Shown in pieces: positions 53,917-63,144 of a stretch of 64,000 nucleotides of DNA. Both the position numbers and the translations under genes were made by a program. Source of the DNA: CAYPPG01 sp964412555 (GTDB taxonomy: Bacteria > Hinthialibacterota > Hinthialibacteria > Hinthialibacterales > Hinthialibacteraceae). The notes beneath the pieces were generated by a model. That model saw only the letters and a list, made by a program, of their open reading frames with translations, made no database searches and was not told the origin of the DNA. Each line of letters starts with the position of its first letter. Within the stretch, counting starts at the first letter, position 1. The stretch covers positions 1 through 64,000 of the forward strand of contig CAYPPG010000001.1 in NCBI GenBank assembly GCA_964412555.1, in the 5' to 3' direction.

Positions 53917-56900
53917 GTTTGACTCCCGAACAAAAAGCCGCCGTCGAAGCAAAAGGAAGCGTGGCCGTCATTGCCGGAGCGGGAACGGGTAAGACCCATA
54001 TGCTCGCAGAGCGCTATTTGTATCACCTTGCCCATCATGGTTTCTCACCGCTGCAAATCGTAGCCGTCACTTTTACCGACAAAGCGGCCAATGAACTGCG
54101 GTCACGCATCCGAAAGTTGGTGGAAGAACGGTTTCACGACCGTCCCGATATCTTGTCCAAAGTGGAAGCCGCACAGATCAGCACCATACACTCACTCGCA
54201 ACTCGCATATGCCGGGAACATTATGAAAAAGCGGAAGTCCCTCCCGATTTCGATATTTTGGATGAACTGAAAGAACCTGTTTGGCGATCCGAACATCTCT
54301 ATGAAGCTATGTCGTTGCTGCCCCCGTCCATGTTTCAACAGATTCCCTTCACCCTTTTAAAAAATTCGTTGTCATGCCTTCTTGCCGATCCAATCACAAC
54401 GAAAAACGCTTTTTTGAAAGAAAAAAGCGAATGGCCTGATCTCGTCGAACAATTCCGTACCCGCCTCTTGGATGCATTGATCGAGTGTGAAATCTGGCAA
54501 GAATCAAGATTCATTTTTACGACTCTCAACAGCAAGCAAGAAGATAAACTGGACGCGTTGAGGCAGAACGTACTGGATGCAATGATCGCAATAGAACAAA
54601 AACAGAATGTCAAAAACAATCTGGAGATCATTCATAAGATCGATGTTCGAGCTGGAAGCGCTAAAAAATGGAAAGAGGATCATTTCGAGCAAACCAAAAA
54701 TGCTTTGAAAAAAATTCGCGAGTCTATCAAAAAATTCAATAAAGAAGGATTACTGACATTAGAGTTGGAAACCATAGATGATGAACTAGCTGAAAAACTG
54801 AACATTCTTCGGGAAGCCTACACCATCGTTTCGGATTATTTCAAAAAAATCAAACGGGACGCTAGGATTTTGGATTATTCCGATCTCGAAGTCCATGCAT
54901 TACGCGCCCTGCGTCATGATTCTGTTCAATCCCACTATGCACAACGTTGGAGAGCGTTATTAGTCGATGAATTTCAAGACACCAATCCTGTCCAAGGGAA
55001 AATCTTGGAATACCTAACCCAAAACAAGATCCTGACAATCGTCGGTGATCAAAAACAATCCATCTATGGATTTCGCCGCGCCGATGTGGGGGTCTTTCAG
55101 CAATATCAAAAACGAATCGTCTCAGAAGGCGGCGCTGCCGTCGAGATGGCAACCAGTTTTCGCACTCATCATGAATTGATCACGAACATCAATGCGATCT
55201 TTTCTCCGATTCTCACCAATGAACATCAAGAACTATCATCACACCGCTTGGAATCCCCCCATCCAGCCCCTTTCGTGAGGGCTATCGCAATCCAAGCCGA
55301 GAATGGGATCAACAAATATCCCCGGCAACAGATGGAAGCCGATATCATTGCATCGTATTTGAAAAACATGATCCATAGCGAAATCCGAATTTACGATAAA
55401 AAAATGGAAACTCACCGGCCCATTCAGATGGGTGATATCGCCATCTTGTCACGCACATGGGATTCTCTGGATATCTACTGCGATACCCTGGAAGCACAAG
55501 GTTTGCAAACCGCTCACGCCGGAGGAGGCAATTTGCTGGAAACTATGGAAGCACGAGATGGCCGCGCTCTTTTACAATTTCTAGCCGATCCGACTGATGA
55601 TCTTGCCCTCGCCGCGGTATTGCGCAGCCCATGGTTTGCGGTCAGCGACCGGATACTCTTTCAATTTGTGCAATCGATACCTAAAAACTCGAGCTGGTGG
55701 GATACCCTCACGAAAGAGGCAAAAAATGGATTTGAACGGCCGGCAGAGATTCTGCAACAATTACTCGAACAGCGGAATTGGGAATCTCCAAGCCGCCTGT
55801 TACAACTGGCGGATCGCCTGACAGGATATACCGCTGTTTTCAACAATCTTCCCGGTTTTAGCCGGCGCGAAGCAGATTGGCGCGGTTTCATGGAACTCGT
55901 TCAAGAACTCGAACAGGGAAACAATGACGTTTTTTTTGTGGTCCGGCAACTGAAACAATATACCGATGCAGAAGTCGAAATCCCAAGGCCACCATTGGAA
56001 ACAGGAAATGCCATAGCCTTGATGACCATACACGCTGCAAAAGGATTGGAATGGCCGGTAGTCGTGATCCCCGATTTGGCGAGAAGAGAGACCAATACTA
56101 GCACACCGATTTTATTCAATTCAGAATTCGGAATTGGTTTGAAATGGGATGATGATGAAGGTGAAAAACAAACACCGGCTCTTTACAAAATTTTGAAACA
56201 CTACCAAAAAGAACGGGATAACGCAGAAGCGAAACGGTTGCTCTATGTCGCGCTGACAAGAGCGAGAGATCACCTGTTGCTCACTGCAGATAAAGAAAAA
56301 GGAGGAATTTTTGACCTTTTATCTCCTGCGTTGGAAGATGCAGGAATACTGGTTGAAACACGCCCCTTCAATCCTAATCAAGCGATTCCACAAGAACCGC
56401 CAAAACCATCTCCACCCGAAATCCCATCGATTGTGTTGCTGGAAAATATGGGTTCCGGACTTACACAACTGCCGGCGACTTCTTTGACAGTCTACAGCCA
56501 ATGCCCCAAACGTTTTTTTTATCAGTATGTCCTCGGTCATCCCGGTATCGGAGAAAAAGCGGGTTCCGCCCGGCGAATCGGAACTCTCACGCACACGGCT
56601 CTGGAACATGGGATTCGTGAAACAGAGTACCTGCAATCCTTCGACGCTTCGGCTTCCGAAAAGGAACTGAAAGAAGCGATTCACTTGGCCAAGGAATTCG
56701 ACATTTCAGCGGTATATGCTCCTGTGCGCCATGCAAAAGGAAGAGAACGGCCGGTTATGCTTCGGTTCAACCGATTGACGCTCAATGGAATCGTGGATTT
56801 ATACAGCCATGATTTTGTATTGGATTTCAAAACGGATCGAGAGATCGAACCGGAGCATCATCGATTTCAACTGTGGATCTATGCAAAAGCTCTGCGCGTG

Positions 56901-57095
56901 AATACGGCATATATCGCTTACTTGCGCAATAATTATTTACATCGCTATTCTGAAAATGAATTGAATACCTGCGAAACAGAGATCCATTCAATGATTGAGC
57001 GAATCCGGAATGAGGATTTCACCGCTTATCCCTCCGATCAATATTGCCCTTGGTGTCCTTATCAAGAAATTTGCGAAAAAGCGCAACTTTCCTAG
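53913..57095 (+). CDS. addA: AddA-like UvrD-family helicase-nuclease
   Basis: This 1060-residue protein is the motor subunit that unwinds and degrades broken DNA ends. Walker A is AVIAGAGTGKTHMLAERYLY, motif II DEFQDTNPVQG, motif III VGDQKQSIYGFRRADVGVFQ, motif V MTIHAAKGLEWPVVVIPD and motif VI LLYVALTRARDHLLLTA. A C-terminal PD-(D/E)XK nuclease has LNGIVDLYSHDFVLDFKTDR. Four cysteines (SQCPKRF and CPWCPYQEIC) look like an iron-sulfur staple, normally noted in AddB. The ATG at 53913 overlaps the addB stop. An upstream in-frame start would only re-read addB. Confidence 0.9.
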   Translation: MSLTPEQKAAVEAKGSVAVIAGAGTGKTHMLAERYLYHLAHHGFSPLQIVAVTFTDKAANELRSRIRKLVEERFHDRPDILSKVEAAQISTIHSLATRICREHYEKAEVPPDFDILDELKEPVWRSEHLYEAMSLLPPSMFQQIPFTLLKNSLSCLLADPITTKNAFLKEKSEWPDLVEQFRTRLLDALIECEIWQESRFIFTTLNSKQEDKLDALRQNVLDAMIAIEQKQNVKNNLEIIHKIDVRAGSAKKWKEDHFEQTKNALKKIRESIKKFNKEGLLTLELETIDDELAEKLNILREAYTIVSDYFKKIKRDARILDYSDLEVHALRALRHDSVQSHYAQRWRALLVDEFQDTNPVQGKILEYLTQNKILTIVGDQKQSIYGFRRADVGVFQQYQKRIVSEGGAAVEMATSFRTHHELITNINAIFSPILTNEHQELSSHRLESPHPAPFVRAIAIQAENGINKYPRQQMEADIIASYLKNMIHSEIRIYDKKMETHRPIQMGDIAILSRTWDSLDIYCDTLEAQGLQTAHAGGGNLLETMEARDGRALLQFLADPTDDLALAAVLRSPWFAVSDRILFQFVQSIPKNSSWWDTLTKEAKNGFERPAEILQQLLEQRNWESPSRLLQLADRLTGYTAVFNNLPGFSRREADWRGFMELVQELEQGNNDVFFVVRQLKQYTDAEVEIPRPPLETGNAIALMTIHAAKGLEWPVVVIPDLARRETNTSTPILFNSEFGIGLKWDDDEGEKQTPALYKILKHYQKERDNAEAKRLLYVALTRARDHLLLTADKEKGGIFDLLSPALEDAGILVETRPFNPNQAIPQEPPKPSPPEIPSIVLLENMGSGLTQLPATSLTVYSQCPKRFFYQYVLGHPGIGEKAGSARRIGTLTHTALEHGIRETEYLQSFDASASEKELKEAIHLAKEFDISAVYAPVRHAKGRERPVMLRFNRLTLNGIVDLYSHDFVLDFKTDREIEPEHHRFQLWIYAKALRVNTAYIAYLRNNYLHRYSENELNTCETEIHSMIERIRNEDFTAYPSDQYCPWCPYQEICEKAQLS

Positions 57096-57199
57096 CCGGA
57101 ACCGAATATACTACGATACTCTACTATAGCGAAAAAGTCTCTCGTAATTCTGTTTAATTGTGTTATATTAAAAGAGAACGAGAGTAAAGGTAGGTTATC

Positions 57200-58831
57200 A
57201 TGAATGTTCAATATATAAAAAAAATGCTTCGTTATAGTGTCGTATTTGCACTAACTTTTTGCATGTTTGGGTCGATTCCAGTGGCTTATAGCGATCCCCC
57301 CGTACAATCTTCGAGTTTATACGACCGTTTAAAGAAGAAACATTCACAATCCCGAAAACGCCAATCTTCATCCTCCTCATCGTCTCTTTCTTCACGCATC
57401 AAAAAAGAAATCAAGCGATCCAATTCTCGTAATAAAACATCTTCCTCTTTAAGGGATCGATTAAAAAAGGAACATTCTCGTAAGAGGGAACAGCCATCCG
57501 CCGCTGTAAACCGTAAACTCTTTGAGCAAAAAACACATCTGAAAGACAAACTAGCTGATCAAAAAGCTCCGTTACGAAAACGTTTGTCCGATCAAAACAA
57601 CTCGCTACATGACAGACTGAAAGATGAAGGAACTCCTTTGGCAAAGAGGTTATCCGAATACGGAACACCATTATATGATCGATTGAAAAACCAAAATCCT
57701 ACTTTGCGGAACAGAATTCAAGACGAAACGAAGCGCTCCAGAGAACGGATGAAACGCGGGCAGGGAACTCCGCTGTATGATCGCTTGTCTCAACAAGGAA
57801 CCCCGCTGTATGATCGCTTGCGAAATCCCGGAAAAATTCCCGGCGTTTCCGATGGAGGCGGCGGTACAGGCGGTCAACCTTCAAGTGGACAACCGGATGT
57901 CGAACGTCCCAGAAGTCCGAATCGCAGCCAAGTTTATCAGGAATCATTTGATCCGGACAATTATCGGGAGCGATTTCAAAGTGAAAATTACCGCCGGCAA
58001 TATAATCCATACGGTTTTCCAAATCGCCGAAGCCGAATTGGTATTGGATACTCCTATGGAAGAAGCGGTGTTCAATTACCAGGAAGAGATCTTAGTCCAA
58101 GACAAGGAAGGGGAAGTTCCCCAATACCAGAGGCTCCAAGAATAGAGGAAGCTCCCTCTACCCCGAAATACGATACCTCAGGGAATCAGTTATGGCGAAT
58201 GCCCATGCCGCAATGGATGCAAAATGTGTATTTGACCCCGAAAGCAGTTCCGCCCAGCCAAGTACCGGCGGACAGTGTCCCCTCCCCGACATTGGACATT
58301 GAAATTACACCCAACGAACGGATCAAGACGGATCAAGCTGAAAGTTCTTCTCAGCCGGAAAATGTCAATCAATCTTCAACAACAGAATCCCCGCAGGATC
58401 ACTCCACATTCCAAACTGCCAATCCAAATAATTCTTCTGACAAGAGGAGCAATCAAGCCGCTCCACAACTTCAATCACCGAACGAACTGCTGATTTCCAC
58501 CGGTGACACATATTTCAAACAACGCCGAGTGGATCGCGCATATCAGTACTACAAAAACGCTTCACAAACCGATCCAAATGACAGCGATATCGCTTTTCGC
58601 CTTGCATTATGCCAGTTTGCGGATAGGGAGTATCCGGTAGCAGGAAAAATCTTACGGAAAGCCTATGGAAACCAACCAGATATCGAGATGATGAAACAAG
58701 TGATTCCGGAAATTTATTCCTCGTTAGTTGGATTTCGCTATCACTTGTCGCGGTTATCGGATTATGTAAGCAAAAACCAGGATGAAGATGCGAAGTATTT
58801 ATATAACACACTTTCAAAATTAGATTTATAA
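57200..58831 (+). CDS. Exported protein with YDRL repeats and C-terminal TPR
   Basis: This 543-residue protein has a signal peptide (VVFALTFCMFGSIPVAYS). Residues ~35-220 are low-complexity and basic, built from degenerate 12-13-residue units around GTPLYDRL (SLYDRLKKK, SLRDRLKKE, SLHDRLKDE, TPLYDRLKNQ, TPLYDRLSQQGTPLYDRLRN). A Pro/Arg/Gly-rich central part follows. The C-terminal ~110 residues hold a TPR pair (LISTGDTYFKQRRVDRAYQY, SQTDPNDSDIAFRLALCQFA). No family is recognised for the repeat. A structural or binding role in the envelope is inferred. AGGTAGGTT lies upstream of the ATG. Confidence 0.65.
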   Translation: MNVQYIKKMLRYSVVFALTFCMFGSIPVAYSDPPVQSSSLYDRLKKKHSQSRKRQSSSSSSSLSSRIKKEIKRSNSRNKTSSSLRDRLKKEHSRKREQPSAAVNRKLFEQKTHLKDKLADQKAPLRKRLSDQNNSLHDRLKDEGTPLAKRLSEYGTPLYDRLKNQNPTLRNRIQDETKRSRERMKRGQGTPLYDRLSQQGTPLYDRLRNPGKIPGVSDGGGGTGGQPSSGQPDVERPRSPNRSQVYQESFDPDNYRERFQSENYRRQYNPYGFPNRRSRIGIGYSYGRSGVQLPGRDLSPRQGRGSSPIPEAPRIEEAPSTPKYDTSGNQLWRMPMPQWMQNVYLTPKAVPPSQVPADSVPSPTLDIEITPNERIKTDQAESSSQPENVNQSSTTESPQDHSTFQTANPNNSSDKRSNQAAPQLQSPNELLISTGDTYFKQRRVDRAYQYYKNASQTDPNDSDIAFRLALCQFADREYPVAGKILRKAYGNQPDIEMMKQVIPEIYSSLVGFRYHLSRLSDYVSKNQDEDAKYLYNTLSKLDL

Positions 58832-58873
58832 CGAATCGAAGATTTGAAGGCGGAAAAAATCAATGGGTCTCCC

Positions 58874-59328
58874 TTAAAGTTTTTCTTGTAACCACATTTT
58901 GAAATCATTGAGATCATGAAATTCGAAGAATGAATCCACCAGTTCTTCCACTTGCGTTTTCGATAACTGTTGAAGTTGTTCATTCAACACGGGATCAATC
59001 ACTCCAAATTTTCGCTGGAGTAAACGAGTGATTACCGATAATTGTCCTTCTTGCCTACCTTCTTGCAGTCCTTCTTGCCGTCCTTCTTGCCGTCCTTCTT
59101 GCCTTAAAACATCCGCAACAGATGGCATGATTTGTTCTCCTTCTTCCGGTAATTCGATTTGAATGAGCTTCTTCACTTCTTTATTGTATCCGTTTCGGAT
59201 GCCATAGAATCGAAAATTAAATGTTGAGTCACTGCCGGAGGAATTTGATAGCGGAACAAGTCTATTGCACGTCCCACTTTTGAAACAACAAACCGAAAGA
59301 AAGAATCATGGGGATAAGTGATATCCAT
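58874..59328 (-). pseudogene. Broken Rpn/PD-(D/E)XK nuclease (transposase-like)
   Basis: The 5' part (ATG at 59328 to TGA at 59173) codes for MDITYPHDSFFRFVVSKVGR and RYQIPPAVTQHL, the N-terminus of Rpn-type recombination-promoting nucleases. After a frameshift, the frame 59176-58874 gives KKLIQIELPEEGE, then EGRQEGRQEG repeats and LLQRKFGVIDPVL, the usual C-terminus. The central catalytic part, about 150-200 residues, is deleted. The two pieces abut, so the gene suffered an internal deletion and a frameshift. It cannot be active. Confidence 0.7.
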
Positions 59329-59361
59329 AATCTCCCCCTTTCAAATAATCAACATAGTCTT

Positions 59362-59862
59362 TTAAGAAGATGTCCGGCGCCTACGTCCATGCCTGCGCCT
59401 ACCAGGACCTTTGTGTTTATCAACCGTAGAGTCTATAGTCGTTTTTGGAGGCCCGTCATCCATCCTTCTAAAATTCTCCCCCTTGCAAGAAGGACACGCA
59501 TTAGGGCGGCCGGTACCGAATTGCTCATGCCATTGATTCTTACAATCGGAACACAAGAATTGGCGATAGCCTTCCAATTGGACAACCCCTCCTTCTACCC
59601 GAATCGCTTTCCCCTGGAGAATAGCGGAAGCCACTTTATGTCTGGCCATTTCGACGATGCGGCCGAAAGTTGCGCGCGAGACCCCCATTTTCTCCGCCGC
59701 CTCTGTGTGATACATCCCTTCGACATCCGCCAAGCGAAGCGCTTCGATTTCATCCAACGTCAAGATTTCCTCATCCAAGTCCCGAATAGGGATTCCCTTT
59801 GGCTTGAAATAGATCTCTTTGGGTTCCAGAGAAACACGGCGGTAGTTTTTGGGGCGGGCCAT
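59362..59862 (-). CDS. DUF134 helix-turn-helix regulator
   Basis: This 166-residue protein starts MARPKNYRRVSLEPKEIYFK and holds the conserved DUF134 core: LDEIEALRLADVEGMYHTEA, then AEKMGVSRATFGRIVEMARH, a sigma-like helix-turn-helix. A Cys2-Cys2 zinc finger (LCSDCKNQW, NACPSCKG) and a basic Arg/Gly tail end it. DUF134 genes often lie beside MinD-like ATPases or NifX-like proteins; none is here. A perfect 12-bp inverted repeat overlaps the start, suggesting autoregulation. The ATG at 59862 matches the family start; another lies at 59868. Confidence 0.85.
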   Translation of the reverse strand: MARPKNYRRVSLEPKEIYFKPKGIPIRDLDEEILTLDEIEALRLADVEGMYHTEAAEKMGVSRATFGRIVEMARHKVASAILQGKAIRVEGGVVQLEGYRQFLCSDCKNQWHEQFGTGRPNACPSCKGENFRRMDDGPPKTTIDSTVDKHKGPGRRRHGRRRRTSS

Positions 59863-59902
59863 GAGCATATATCCTAATTCTTTATTTTGAATATATGCTC
59901 AT
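59861..59902. promoter_or_regulatory. Palindromic operator at the DUF134 start
   Basis: ATGAGCATATAT (59861-59872) and ATATATGCTCAT (59891-59902) are perfect inverted 12-base arms separated by 18 bases. The left arm contains both possible start codons of the DUF134 gene. GAGCATAT-type palindromes are, to my memory, common ahead of DUF134 and associated genes. Confidence 0.5.
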
Positions 59903-60105
59903 AACCAAATCCGTCAAGTCTTGAGCAGAACGATCCCATTTTACATGAAAGATGAATTTTAAATGAGATGGCACCTCGATAAGATAAAAGAAAGATGGGG
60001 GAAGCACCCAAGATTAACCCACACCGAATTCCAGACAAAATTTGACACCATTTCAGATTCGGAGTAACGTATAGCGATTTTATCAATGCATCCAGGAGTG
60101 TTACA

Positions 60106-60786
60106 ATGGCATTCAAATCATCGGTGAAAAGTTTCACCTTGATTGAGTTACTGATCGTGGTCGCGATTATCGGGATTCTTGCCGCGATCGCAGTTCCGAA
60201 TTTTCTGAACGCCCAAATCCGCGCCAAACTGGCCCGTTGTATGGCCGATATGCGGTCCACTTTGATGGCCGTCGAGCAATGCCGATTGGATACCGGCTAT
60301 CTTCCTCTCGACGGATGGGATGATGATACCCAAGAGGGCCGCGACATCCTCGCCAATGTGTTCAACAATGTCGGCAACTTCCCGGAAGGGATCCGCAAAA
60401 AAACGGATTATTTAGCAGTCCTGACCAGCCCGATTTCTTACATGAGTTCGGTGCCGATCGATCCGTTCATCGGGAAACACACGGATATCTCCGATGTCGG
60501 TTTCGGCAGCCCAACCGATACCTATACTTACGCTGATTTCGATCCCCGCATTCCCGGTACAGGCTCCAACAATAACAATATGAATATTGCTGCATTGGAA
60601 TTGCCTTTCTGCGAATATTTAGGAATACAGCCCATGAAACGGGGAGAATACGCCTTGGTTGGCTTAGGACCGGATTCCTATGCCGGTTCCGGAAATGATA
60701 ATCGTGGAATTCCGTATGAGTCATCCAATGGACTCACAAGCATCGGAGATATATTTATGCGTAGCGGAGGAGGGGTAAACCGGTAA
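60106..60786 (+). CDS. Type II secretion-like pseudopilin (GspG-like)
   Basis: This 226-residue protein has the leader MAFKSSVKS followed by FTLIELLIVVAIIGILAAIA with the +5 glutamate, then VPNFLNAQIRAKLARCMADM. The globular domain includes LPLDGWDDD, SSVPIDPFIG and YALVGLGPD. It parallels the pseudopilin at 32253 closely in the helix and in layout, so they are paralogues. The helix sequence of the mature N-terminus is identical in both. No other secretion genes are beside it. Confidence 0.85.
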   Translation: MAFKSSVKSFTLIELLIVVAIIGILAAIAVPNFLNAQIRAKLARCMADMRSTLMAVEQCRLDTGYLPLDGWDDDTQEGRDILANVFNNVGNFPEGIRKKTDYLAVLTSPISYMSSVPIDPFIGKHTDISDVGFGSPTDTYTYADFDPRIPGTGSNNNNMNIAALELPFCEYLGIQPMKRGEYALVGLGPDSYAGSGNDNRGIPYESSNGLTSIGDIFMRSGGGVNR

Positions 60787-60807
60787 GTTATCAAAAACCA
60801 CAATCCT

Positions 60808-61959
60808 CTATTGATTGGATTCCATCGTAAACAAGAGAATATGCCGCTCGTCCTGATCCCGAAGCCCCAACATGTTGATCTGGCCGAATCGGGTTGTCAA
60901 GGATGTGGCCAGATGTTGGTTTTTCTCTTCAAACGGTGGATCGTCGTCATCGTCTCTTTTATAAACATAAACCTCAATGCTATATTGTCCATCCTTCTCC
61001 AAGCCGTCTTCACACTGGATTTCCACAGCATAATCATCCCCTAAAGCAGTGCGCAAAAATCCCGGAATCGTACTTTCACAAGCAAATGATGCTTCGGACT
61101 CGACTTGATAGACGTTCGTTTTCTGTAAAGATGAAATCATGGACTCCACTTGCGAGTTTGGAAAGAGTTCGCTTAAAACCTCGTTTAAATTATCATGGCT
61201 TTCTTTCATAAAATTATGAACGATCAAGCCGGTATCCGACTTTGTGTCCTCTGCTCTTTGTAAGATGCCAAAGAGGTTGTGGATTTCGTTTTTATCTTTC
61301 GAAAATCCACCGACACAAAATTCTGTGCCGTCATCTTCACGGTCCACTTCCACTTTCGTGAACAGCAAATTGGGGTATTTCTGTTTCCGATCATCCAGCC
61401 ATTTAGGATATTTGTGACGAGTGCGCCCGGCTTTCCAACATTTTCCTCTTATACGAAATTCATAGGGATAGTCTTTCAACTTCTGGTGGATGTCCCGTTC
61501 AACAAACGCCAGCCGGTACAAAACCGATGACTCGCGGTTCTGTGTTTTTTTCAAGTGGTTTAAGAATTTTTGTATCTCTTTGTGTTCGGGTGGAGTTGCC
61601 AATACTACGATGACATGTCGGGTTGGATCATATTGAACATATTCAACCTCAGGAAAAGCGATTTCCCGTCCCACGGGTTGAGTGGAATCGACAATCGTAT
61701 CCAGGCTTGTTACGCTCTCTAAAAAATAATCCTCATGCGAAGCGGAAATGAACCGGGAAAGTATCGAGACATAATCGGAACGAAACGATTTGGGAGCATC
61801 ATAAATTTGCAGTTTGAACTCGTCCCCCCCTTCCGTTTCGCTTTTCTCTCCCTGACTCTCTTCAGGTTGAGCGCTTAACGGCAGTTGTGCAAATTCCAAT
61901 TGTACCCCAAGCCCGATGATCACAATAACAAAAATGATTCCTGTAAGCCATGTACGCAT
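60808..61959 (-). CDS. Exported secretin-N-domain-like protein of unknown function
   Basis: This protein of about 383 residues has a signal peptide (WLTGIIFVIVIIGLGVQLEF). Residues ~95-140 (YVQYDPTRHVIVVLATPPEH, then IQKFLNHLKK) resemble the NolW/secretin N-domain. The rest has two further alpha/beta parts (ILFTSVE-type strands; TNVYQVESEASFACES; LATSLTTRFGQINMLGLRDQ). No secretin barrel is present. It follows an anti-sigma-like and an ECF sigma gene with a 2-base gap, so it is probably part of that operon. Function unknown. Confidence 0.55.
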   Translation of the reverse strand: MRTWLTGIIFVIVIIGLGVQLEFAQLPLSAQPEESQGEKSETEGGDEFKLQIYDAPKSFRSDYVSILSRFISASHEDYFLESVTSLDTIVDSTQPVGREIAFPEVEYVQYDPTRHVIVVLATPPEHKEIQKFLNHLKKTQNRESSVLYRLAFVERDIHQKLKDYPYEFRIRGKCWKAGRTRHKYPKWLDDRKQKYPNLLFTKVEVDREDDGTEFCVGGFSKDKNEIHNLFGILQRAEDTKSDTGLIVHNFMKESHDNLNEVLSELFPNSQVESMISSLQKTNVYQVESEASFACESTIPGFLRTALGDDYAVEIQCEDGLEKDGQYSIEVYVYKRDDDDDPPFEEKNQHLATSLTTRFGQINMLGLRDQDERHILLFTMESNQ

Positions 61960-61961
61960 CG

Positions 61962-62405
61962 TCAATATTCCCACAGCACTTGAACCTGCTGTTCGACAAG
62001 ATAACCGTGAATCAAAACAGCCGGCTTTGTTGGTTCTCTGTGATTATCCGATGAGATCACTGTCGGACTTTCAACAGCCGGAAAAAGTTTTAACAATTCA
62101 GGCTCTTCGATCACCCGTTGCCCCTGCATCAGATGCGGGGGTGAAAATCGGGGGGATTGTGTTTGTTTGTCTATCGTGCTGACAAAAGCATACCCTGTGC
62201 CGAAGAGAGTGGTCAAAGCGATAATCGAGAACATCCAAGCATGGAGCGGTTTTGAAAGAAAGCGTATGACTGGATTTCGGTTGTCCCACGACTGATCGAA
62301 CATGCGCCGAAAATGCTGAATCTCCGGTTCCGGGATGTCTTCCTGCAGTGATGTAAATTTACAACTCTGCATTTCATCGGATAGATTTGAATTCTGATGA
62401 TCCAT
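61962..62405 (-). CDS. Putative anti-sigma factor, single membrane helix
   Basis: This protein of about 147 residues has a polar N-terminal part with one cysteine (MQSCKFTSLQEDIPEPEIQH). It then has a membrane helix (MFSIIALTTLFGTGYAFV) and a short periplasmic domain. It lies between the ECF sigma gene and the secretin-like gene on the same strand, the position of an anti-sigma factor. No ZAS zinc motif is visible, so the assignment rests on topology and position. ATG at 62405 follows GGTGGAA. Confidence 0.5.
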   Translation of the reverse strand: MDHQNSNLSDEMQSCKFTSLQEDIPEPEIQHFRRMFDQSWDNRNPVIRFLSKPLHAWMFSIIALTTLFGTGYAFVSTIDKQTQSPRFSPPHLMQGQRVIEEPELLKLFPAVESPTVISSDNHREPTKPAVLIHGYLVEQQVQVLWEY

Positions 62406-62450
62406 AGTTTTGTTCCACCTATTTGTCCGAAAAGGATCCTCCACCAATTC

Positions 62451-62990
62451 TCATGAGGAAAATTGTTTTCGCAACGATTCGGCTGCACGAAACACTCGTG
62501 TTCTTGCTGTTGGCGCCGTGCATCCAACAATCCCTGCGATTTCTTTATAGCTCATTTCTTCCATATATCTCAGTAAAAACGCCGTTCGGAAAACTTCCGG
62601 CATGTTTTGAATAAAAGCTAGGACCTTGTCCACAAATTCTTTTTGTGCAGCATGTTCGTTCGGTAGCAATCGTGTGGGATAAAGCAACTGTTTGATTGCA
62701 CTTTTATCTATATTTTGCCGCTTTTGCGCCCAACGGATATGATCGACACAAAGATTGTGACAAATCGTTGCAGCCCATAACCGAAAAGATGTACCCAAGT
62801 TATACGACTCCAAATTCTGGAATATTTTCAGCCATGCCTCCTGACTAATCTCTTCGGCAACCGATTGATTGAGAACAGAGCGATACGCCAGGCGGTACAT
62901 AAACAGGGCATAGCGGACAAACAACTCACGAGCCGCTTCCCGGTTATTGTTCAAACATTGAAGAACAAGTGTATCGTCGTCTAGCTTCAA
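62451..62990 (-). CDS. ECF-type RNA polymerase sigma factor
   Basis: This 179-residue sigma-70-family protein has region 2 (AYRSVLNQSVAEEISQEAWL, then FRLWAATICHNLCVDHIR) and region 4 (LLRYMEEMSYKEIAGIVGCT, then PTARTRVFRAAESLRKQ). It initiates transcription of a dedicated regulon, usually held off by the anti-sigma factor encoded next to it. The start is TTG at 62990 (AGGTGAACTG just upstream); no ATG exists before region 2. The anti-sigma-like and secretin-like genes follow. Confidence 0.9.
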   Translation of the reverse strand: MKLDDDTLVLQCLNNNREAARELFVRYALFMYRLAYRSVLNQSVAEEISQEAWLKIFQNLESYNLGTSFRLWAATICHNLCVDHIRWAQKRQNIDKSAIKQLLYPTRLLPNEHAAQKEFVDKVLAFIQNMPEVFRTAFLLRYMEEMSYKEIAGIVGCTAPTARTRVFRAAESLRKQFSS

Positions 62991-63039
62991 CAGTTCACCT
63001 CTTTACACACTTCTATTATTTAAAACGGGAGAGATGAAA

Positions 63040-63092
63040 AAATGTTCCCGATTTCTTTACGAATGGAAAGATGGAGAAAATTGGGAACATTT
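63040..63092. promoter_or_regulatory. Inverted repeat in the sigma/HlyD divergent region
   Basis: AAATGTTCCC (63040-63049) and GGGAACATTT (63083-63092) are perfect inverted arms 33 bases apart, with CTTTTTT following on the plus strand. It lies about 50 bases ahead of the sigma gene start. It could be an operator for the divergent genes or a plus-strand terminator. Confidence 0.4.
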
Positions 63093-63144
63093 CTTTTTTC
63101 ACTTCGTTTCTTATTATAAAGGATTATGAGTAGTTGGCGAACGG

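Noticed and set aside
59041..59105. Short tandem repeat (CCTTCTTGCCGT-like) as a CRISPR
   Set aside because: It is a 12-base coding repeat giving EGRQ units of the Rpn C-terminus, without spacers.
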